Shown: positions 16,538-20,388 of the stretch, one piece after another | Layout of the letters: the number at the start of each line of letters is the position of its first letter | Position numbering within the stretch: the first letter of the stretch is position 1 | Origin: an uncultured Blautia sp. | GTDB lineage: Bacteria > Bacillota > Clostridia > Lachnospirales > Lachnospiraceae | Reading direction: 5' to 3' | NCBI GenBank assembly: GCA_934394545.1 | Contig: CAKRRG010000053.1 | Span: forward strand, 1 to 20,388 | DNA: 20,388 nucleotides | Position numbers and translations under genes: made by a program | Notes under the pieces: model-generated | Seen by the model: only the letters and a program-made list of their open reading frames with translations | Told to the model about the DNA's origin: nothing | Databases searched by the model: none

Positions 16538-17650
16538 TTATCCTTTTATCTTATCCGTCAGTTTCAGATATCCTTGCACAAGTAAATCAGTTGCGATCAG
16601 TACTACCACTGACAAGATCAGACATTCTGTTACATTAAATTCGTAAAAAGCAGCAAAACCTGCAAGTGCCCAATATACACCTATGTGTACTGCATACATT
16701 TTCGATATTTGTTTGGAATAATAGTTCAATTTGGTGTATCCAAATTTCCATTTTTCTATAATCGGCATGATTCCAAATGCAATCGCAAATACAAGTATGA
16801 TGCTACAGAAAGTTCCGATTACTTTTGCAAGTCCTGGTGTCCTGTATTGATCGATCATATAATTAAAAAATCCATCAACACCTGGATGCAGCACAACACA
16901 GCCCACAAACCACACAGCCGCTATCAGTCCACATATTATGCCGCTCTTTTTATAGAAAGTTCCTTTTTCATTTTCTGGTACTCTTCTGATTACTTTTGCA
17001 AAAACATAACCTAAAAATACATAGCTCAGATATGGGAAGAAACAGAAGCTTGTCTCACCTTTTCCTCCAAAGGTCATGTCCAGGATCCAGTTAAGCGCCT
17101 GGTTATCAGAAACCAGCAGTTTGGTAAATGGTGTTACGATTCCTACAATAACAGCACTTATGATATATCCGCTTAAGCTTACATTTAATTTCTTATATAG
17201 GGCAAGCACAAGATAGCACATACCAGATATGAAAAAGATATTCACAAATGTAAGCATGGAATATCTGTTTGCTTCAAATATTTCCCTGCTTCCTGCAGCT
17301 TCTCCTGTAATAGCATTTCTTATGAAAAAAACAGCTGTCATTACTGCTGCATAGCATAGATTACTTACTCCCTGGTAGATCAAAAGCTTCACACCATTTT
17401 TCACCATATCTGCTGGCTGGGAGTGACGTGTAAAAACGCTTCCAAAGCCCATGGTAAACAGATACAGACAGGCACCTGTAGGCATAAACAGGCTAAACAT
17501 AATTTTATGTACATTGGATTCTGCCGCTGCCGCGCCTCCGATTGACTGAAAGGAGTGTATAAATACGATCATGATCATCAGAAAGCCTTTTACCAGATCA
17601 AGCTCTCTCTGCCGCCCAACATTCACTTCCTCGTTCTTTAAAGAAAACAT
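16538..17650 (-). CDS. Multi-pass membrane acyltransferase-like protein
   Basis: This 370-residue protein is very hydrophobic, with about 10 membrane helices. It begins RQRELDLVKGFLMIMIVFIH, which matches the first helix of membrane acyltransferases (acyltransferase-3 or DUF1624/heparan N-acetyltransferase type). In those families a conserved basic residue pair and a histidine on the first helix are used in acyl transfer. Such proteins acetylate surface glycans, lipids or antibiotics; the acceptor here cannot be told. The ATG is preceded by AAGGGGGA. It lies 15 bases after the metallophosphoesterase gene and 2 bases before the transglutaminase-like gene, so the three form one transcription unit. 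Confidence 0.75.
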   Translation of the reverse strand: MFSLKNEEVNVGRQRELDLVKGFLMIMIVFIHSFQSIGGAAAAESNVHKIMFSLFMPTGACLYLFTMGFGSVFTRHSQPADMVKNGVKLLIYQGVSNLCYAAVMTAVFFIRNAITGEAAGSREIFEANRYSMLTFVNIFFISGMCYLVLALYKKLNVSLSGYIISAVIVGIVTPFTKLLVSDNQALNWILDMTFGGKGETSFCFFPYLSYVFLGYVFAKVIRRVPENEKGTFYKKSGIICGLIAAVWFVGCVVLHPGVDGFFNYMIDQYRTPGLAKVIGTFCSIILVFAIAFGIMPIIEKWKFGYTKLNYYSKQISKMYAVHIGVYWALAGFAAFYEFNVTECLILSVVVLIATDLLVQGYLKLTDKIKG

Positions 17651-17665
17651 ATTATATCCCCCTTC

Positions 17666-18262
17666 TTACTCTTCCGTTCTTCCATACCATTTGTTATTAT
17701 TTGCAAGCAATTCCCCAAAAGTTACAGGTTCAAATCCATTTATATCCACACCGCAATTAAGGGCGCAGGGCAGATGATCCCTAATATATTCAAAAACATC
17801 ATCTCTGCTGTTATGAATATGTCCATGGATCAGCCAGGAAATAGAGGTTTCCTGGTCCTTCGCCCGTCTGGAGCCATTCCATTCCAAAAGGGGATAATGG
17901 CACAATGTGATCAGTTTCTTATCCAGCTTGATCACCTCAAGATTGCTTACCGTTTCAAAATAATCATTCATATTCTGAATATTTTTCTGCCATTTAAAAT
18001 CATGATTTCCTATAATCAAATGTTTGCGTCCTTTTAGCTGTTCCAGATAGGTTTTTACCGACTGGCTGGAACGAAATGACAGATCCCCTAAAATGTATAC
18101 TTCGTCATCTTTTTCCACTTTCTGATTCCACTTATCAATGAGAAAAGTATTCATCTCATCCACAGAGGTAAAATCTTTTCCGCAGCTTTCGGCATTTCTT
18201 CCGCACGTGGAAATTATGTTCGCATGTCCCAGATGCAGATCACTGGTAAATAGTATTGCCAC
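17666..18262 (-). CDS. Calcineurin-like metallophosphoesterase
   Basis: This 198-residue protein carries the complete metal-binding set of the calcineurin-like phosphoesterases: Asp8/His10 in TSDLHLGH, Asp60 in ILGDLS, Asn86/His87 in IIGNHD, CHYPLLEW, and HGHIH near the end. It is likely a cytoplasmic phosphatase or phosphodiesterase of unknown substrate, in the YfcE/MJ0936-like small group. The start is GTG (18262-18260), not ATG: AAAGGAG lies 7 bases before it and the protein begins exactly at the first beta strand. An in-frame stretch of about 25 codons continues upstream to a TAG but belongs to the structured intergenic element. It heads the acyltransferase/transglutaminase group. Confidence 0.92.
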   Translation of the reverse strand: MAILFTSDLHLGHANIISTCGRNAESCGKDFTSVDEMNTFLIDKWNQKVEKDDEVYILGDLSFRSSQSVKTYLEQLKGRKHLIIGNHDFKWQKNIQNMNDYFETVSNLEVIKLDKKLITLCHYPLLEWNGSRRAKDQETSISWLIHGHIHNSRDDVFEYIRDHLPCALNCGVDINGFEPVTFGELLANNNKWYGRTEE

Positions 18263-18391
18263 CTTATTCTCCTTTCTCCCAATCTCTTCTTCGCTCCAGT
18301 TCCGTAAGTATTCGTAATCCGGGCTATCGCCCTACTTACTCCTACGTTCTAGACAGGACCATATCCAAGAATTCGCTCATGCAAGCATGGC
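18263..18391. repeat. Structured intergenic element
   Basis: These 129 bases between two genes of the same direction contain several nested dyads. GTAAGTA (18304-18310) pairs with TACTTAC (18333-18339) and encloses GGGC-TATC-GCCC (18321-18332). Nearer the phosphatase stop is CATGC-AA-GCATG (18378-18389). On the minus strand GAGCGAA occurs twice, near each end. The composition is more GC-rich than the flanks. It may be a dispersed repeat or a structured RNA that separates or modulates the two gene groups. There is no T-run, so it is not an ordinary terminator. Confidence 0.45.
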
Positions 18392-18961
18392 TCATTCCTG
18401 ATTGCCGTCCGGTACTTTCACCGTAAAATCATATCGGACCACAGCACAGTTCTTTACTCCAAATGCAGCATATTCCTCATTGGTCATGTCCGTAAAATAG
18501 GACTGTACCACTCTGGCGATTCCGTTGTGGGCAACCAGGATGTAGGTCTTTTTATCGGACTCTGCTTTTATTTCATCAAGAAGGTTATAGATTCTCTGTG
18601 CCAGACGAAGTGTGGATTCTCCACCTTCATGACTGCATGCAAAAAACTCCTTCGCCTTCTTAAAATCCTTTCCATCCCGGGGAGTGGACTCCCATTTACC
18701 AAAATTCTGCTCGATCAATCTTGGTTCCACCCTGCATGGAATTCCTGTCATTTCCGAAATCAACCTGGCAGTATCTGCTGCCCTGCTAAGCGGAGAGCAG
18801 AGGATTTCATCCGCTTTGATTCCCTCCTCGATGATCCTGCGCCCCGTCTCCCTGGCCTGCTCACGGCCATATTCTGTAAGCGGACTGTCAGTAGCCCCGC
18901 AAATTTTGTTTTCAACATTCCACACGGTCTGCCCGTGCCGGACGAAATAGAAATGTCCCAT
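18392..18961 (-). CDS. Histidine phosphatase family protein (phosphoglycerate mutase-like)
   Basis: This 189-residue histidine phosphatase has the phospho-accepting His9 in FVRHGQTVWN and the supporting arginine in LCSPLSRAADTA. It also has the proton donor Glu84 in RLIEQNFGKWE, and His145 in LVAHNG. It is cytoplasmic. The fold covers cofactor-dependent phosphoglycerate mutases, CobC-type phosphatases and broad sugar phosphatases. The short length and the absence of cobalamin genes nearby favour a general phosphatase. GGGGAGG precedes the ATG. It starts 15 bases after the AAA-ATPase-like gene and is probably cotranscribed with it. Confidence 0.92.
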   Translation of the reverse strand: MGHFYFVRHGQTVWNVENKICGATDSPLTEYGREQARETGRRIIEEGIKADEILCSPLSRAADTARLISEMTGIPCRVEPRLIEQNFGKWESTPRDGKDFKKAKEFFACSHEGGESTLRLAQRIYNLLDEIKAESDKKTYILVAHNGIARVVQSYFTDMTNEEYAAFGVKNCAVVRYDFTVKVPDGNQE

Positions 18962-18976
18962 GGTGAGTTCCTCCCC

Positions 18977-20107
18977 TTATTTTCTTCTCATAATCCTAAG
19001 TAACTCCTGACGAATATCCTCGTTAGGTACAAAAGCTTTTTTATAAATCTGATTATAACCAAGATACCCAAAATGAATTAAACACGTAATTACATCATCC
19101 CGACAGGAAAAACTAGTCATATCGTTCTGAAACGTAGTTACATCTACACTCACGGAATCTCCTGACAGCATTTCGATAATTGCAGATCTTAATCCATCGA
19201 AATCCATGTTGATCAATGGCACAACCGTTTCATATGAAGCAGTTTCGGACCAATAGCTTTTAAATTCTCCACGCAGCATTACACTGACAACCGCTTTTGG
19301 ATTATATACTTGATAATCATTTAACCAGTAACCGTCATACCACTTTTTTACTTTCTCATAATCCTGGTTATATTTCTCGGCAAGCGTCTTTACCTCTGCT
19401 TCCGTAAATCCGATATAAGGCGCAAACTCCCCTGAACTCAACATGGTAAATTCATCAAAATTATTAAGCGCGGACTGGGTTTTCAATTTTTTAATCGGTA
19501 GAATTCCTGTCAAAAAAGCCAGTGCTATGAATCTGGTAGGCTCAGTTCCTTTAAACATTCCCCTAAGAAAATCAATATATCCATCTTGCACCTGCTGGTT
19601 CTGTGCCTCATCTCGTATCAAAACATCCCACTCATCAATAATTACAACAAACTTATTTCCTGTTGCATTATTAATTTGGGATAAAGCCTCAGGTAAGGAA
19701 TTTACATCTTTTGGAAACTCATCTGGATAAAATTCCCTTAATTCCAGAATTGTCTGCTCTGTAATATAAGAGACAATATTTTCCGGACCTCCAGCTGCCA
19801 TCATGCACCACTGCACATCAAAATGAATCACGTCATACTTATTCAAATACTCCAGGAAATCTGAGTTTTTGCTAATTTCCAGATTGGAAAACATTTCACT
19901 GGAGTCACATGCTTTGCTATAATATGCTGTGAGCATATTTGCCGTAATAGACTTCCCGAATCTCCGCGGACGGCTATTGCAAATGTACGCATTTGTTGAG
20001 TTCAAAACACTATTTGTGTATTCCAGCAAACCAGTCTTATCAACATATATTTTCGAATTCAAAGCCGCCTGAAAAGCACGGTTGTCCGGATTTACAAATC
20101 TTCCCAT
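18977..20107 (-). CDS. AAA-ATPase-like protein, C-terminal nuclease-like domain missing
   Basis: This 376-residue protein is of the AAA-ATPase-like (PF09820) family. It has the N-terminal FVNPDNRAFQAAL and YVDKTGLLEY, Walker A in RPRRFGKS (Lys52) and Walker B in KFVVIIDEWD (Asp158/Glu159). Complete members are usually about 520-570 residues and end with a PD-(D/E)xK nuclease-like domain (PF08011/DUF1703). Here the protein stops right after LIHFGYLGYNQ and PNEDIRQELLRIMRRK, where that domain would begin. The start at ATG 20107 is preferred over 20137 because AGGAG lies 8 bases upstream and the family begins there. The role of the family is unknown; expanded copies occur in gut anaerobes. Confidence 0.85.
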   Translation of the reverse strand: MGRFVNPDNRAFQAALNSKIYVDKTGLLEYTNSVLNSTNAYICNSRPRRFGKSITANMLTAYYSKACDSSEMFSNLEISKNSDFLEYLNKYDVIHFDVQWCMMAAGGPENIVSYITEQTILELREFYPDEFPKDVNSLPEALSQINNATGNKFVVIIDEWDVLIRDEAQNQQVQDGYIDFLRGMFKGTEPTRFIALAFLTGILPIKKLKTQSALNNFDEFTMLSSGEFAPYIGFTEAEVKTLAEKYNQDYEKVKKWYDGYWLNDYQVYNPKAVVSVMLRGEFKSYWSETASYETVVPLINMDFDGLRSAIIEMLSGDSVSVDVTTFQNDMTSFSCRDDVITCLIHFGYLGYNQIYKKAFVPNEDIRQELLRIMRRK

Positions 20108-20126
20108 AAATATTGCTCCTAAATAA

Positions 20127-20183
20127 AAAAGGTTCATAGCATCATTATCTTTTTATAGGACATATGATACTATGAAACCTTTT
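20127..20183. repeat. Inverted repeat in the leader of the AAA-ATPase-like gene
   Basis: AAAAGGTTCATAGCATCAT (20127-20145) pairs almost completely with the arm at 20164-20183 (ATGATACTATGAAACCTTTT) around an 18-base loop. It lies just upstream of the gene's ribosome binding site, so on the minus-strand transcript it would fold in the leader. On the plus strand it resembles a terminator with a short T-run. The remaining 20184-20388 is AT-rich with no gene I can support. Confidence 0.6.
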
Positions 20184-20388
20184 GGGGTGCAAGTGAAAAG
20201 ACACGTCATAACTCTATTCTAGATATTTTTAGTCTTATTTATAATGCAAATAATTTTACACATTCTAATTCTAATCCAACTCATATAAGCATTACATAGA
20301 AATATATCAAGTCAGCAATTTCATCTAATACATTTCCAATTTACACAACACTATTTCAACAGATAATATAATACACTCTTTAAAGTCG

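Noticed and set aside
18263..18391. Intrinsic terminator of the histidine phosphatase gene
   Set aside because: Dyads are present but no T-run follows on the minus strand.

Overview
The window is chromosomal DNA from a low-to-medium GC Gram-positive anaerobe. AT-rich codon use, strong AGGAGG-type ribosome binding sites, a GPH-type sugar importer paired with intracellular glycosidases, and AAA-ATPase-like and Lachnospiraceae-style regulators all point to a gut Clostridia member, most likely Lachnospiraceae. I see no rRNA, tRNA, CRISPR array, intact transposase or replication origin.

Layout. (1) 1-3096 is a decayed neighbourhood around one intact gene, glyA. It holds the start of an ABC exporter subunit at the left edge, an ABC partner pseudogene that has lost Walker B, a HAD-like scrap, a LysR scrap and an HD-hydrolase missing its N-terminus. 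(2) 3097-11826 is a leftward catabolic operon: GPH sugar importer, GH78 alpha-L-rhamnosidase, GH3 beta-glucosidase, membrane-anchored alpha/beta hydrolase, GH43 glycosidase. A divergent AraC-type activator (11958-13142) sits at its head. (3) 13143-15402 is a divergent pair: an extended short-chain dehydrogenase with a zinc-binding tail, and a TetR-type regulator. A compact intergenic region between them carries regularly spaced operators. (4) 15513-20107 is a leftward string: truncated AAA-ATPase-like protein, histidine phosphatase, metallophosphoesterase, membrane acyltransferase-like protein and transglutaminase-like protein. A structured intergenic element at about 18265-18391 interrupts it.

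How the genes work together. The operon in (2) looks like an importer-plus-glycosidase system for small rhamnosylated and glucosylated plant glycosides. The GPH carrier would bring the intact glycoside in. GH78 would remove terminal alpha-L-rhamnose, GH3 would remove beta-glucose, GH43 would remove arabinose or xylose, and the alpha/beta hydrolase would remove ester decorations outside the membrane. The glycosidases have no signal peptides, which fits cytoplasmic hydrolysis.

Most unusual features. The carrier and rhamnosidase reading frames are joined without a stop codon. The carrier is put out of frame by a run of nine G. A GC-rich block of about 1.5 kb begins inside the GH43 gene. Three dyads centred 31 bp apart lie in the TetR/dehydrogenase intergenic region.
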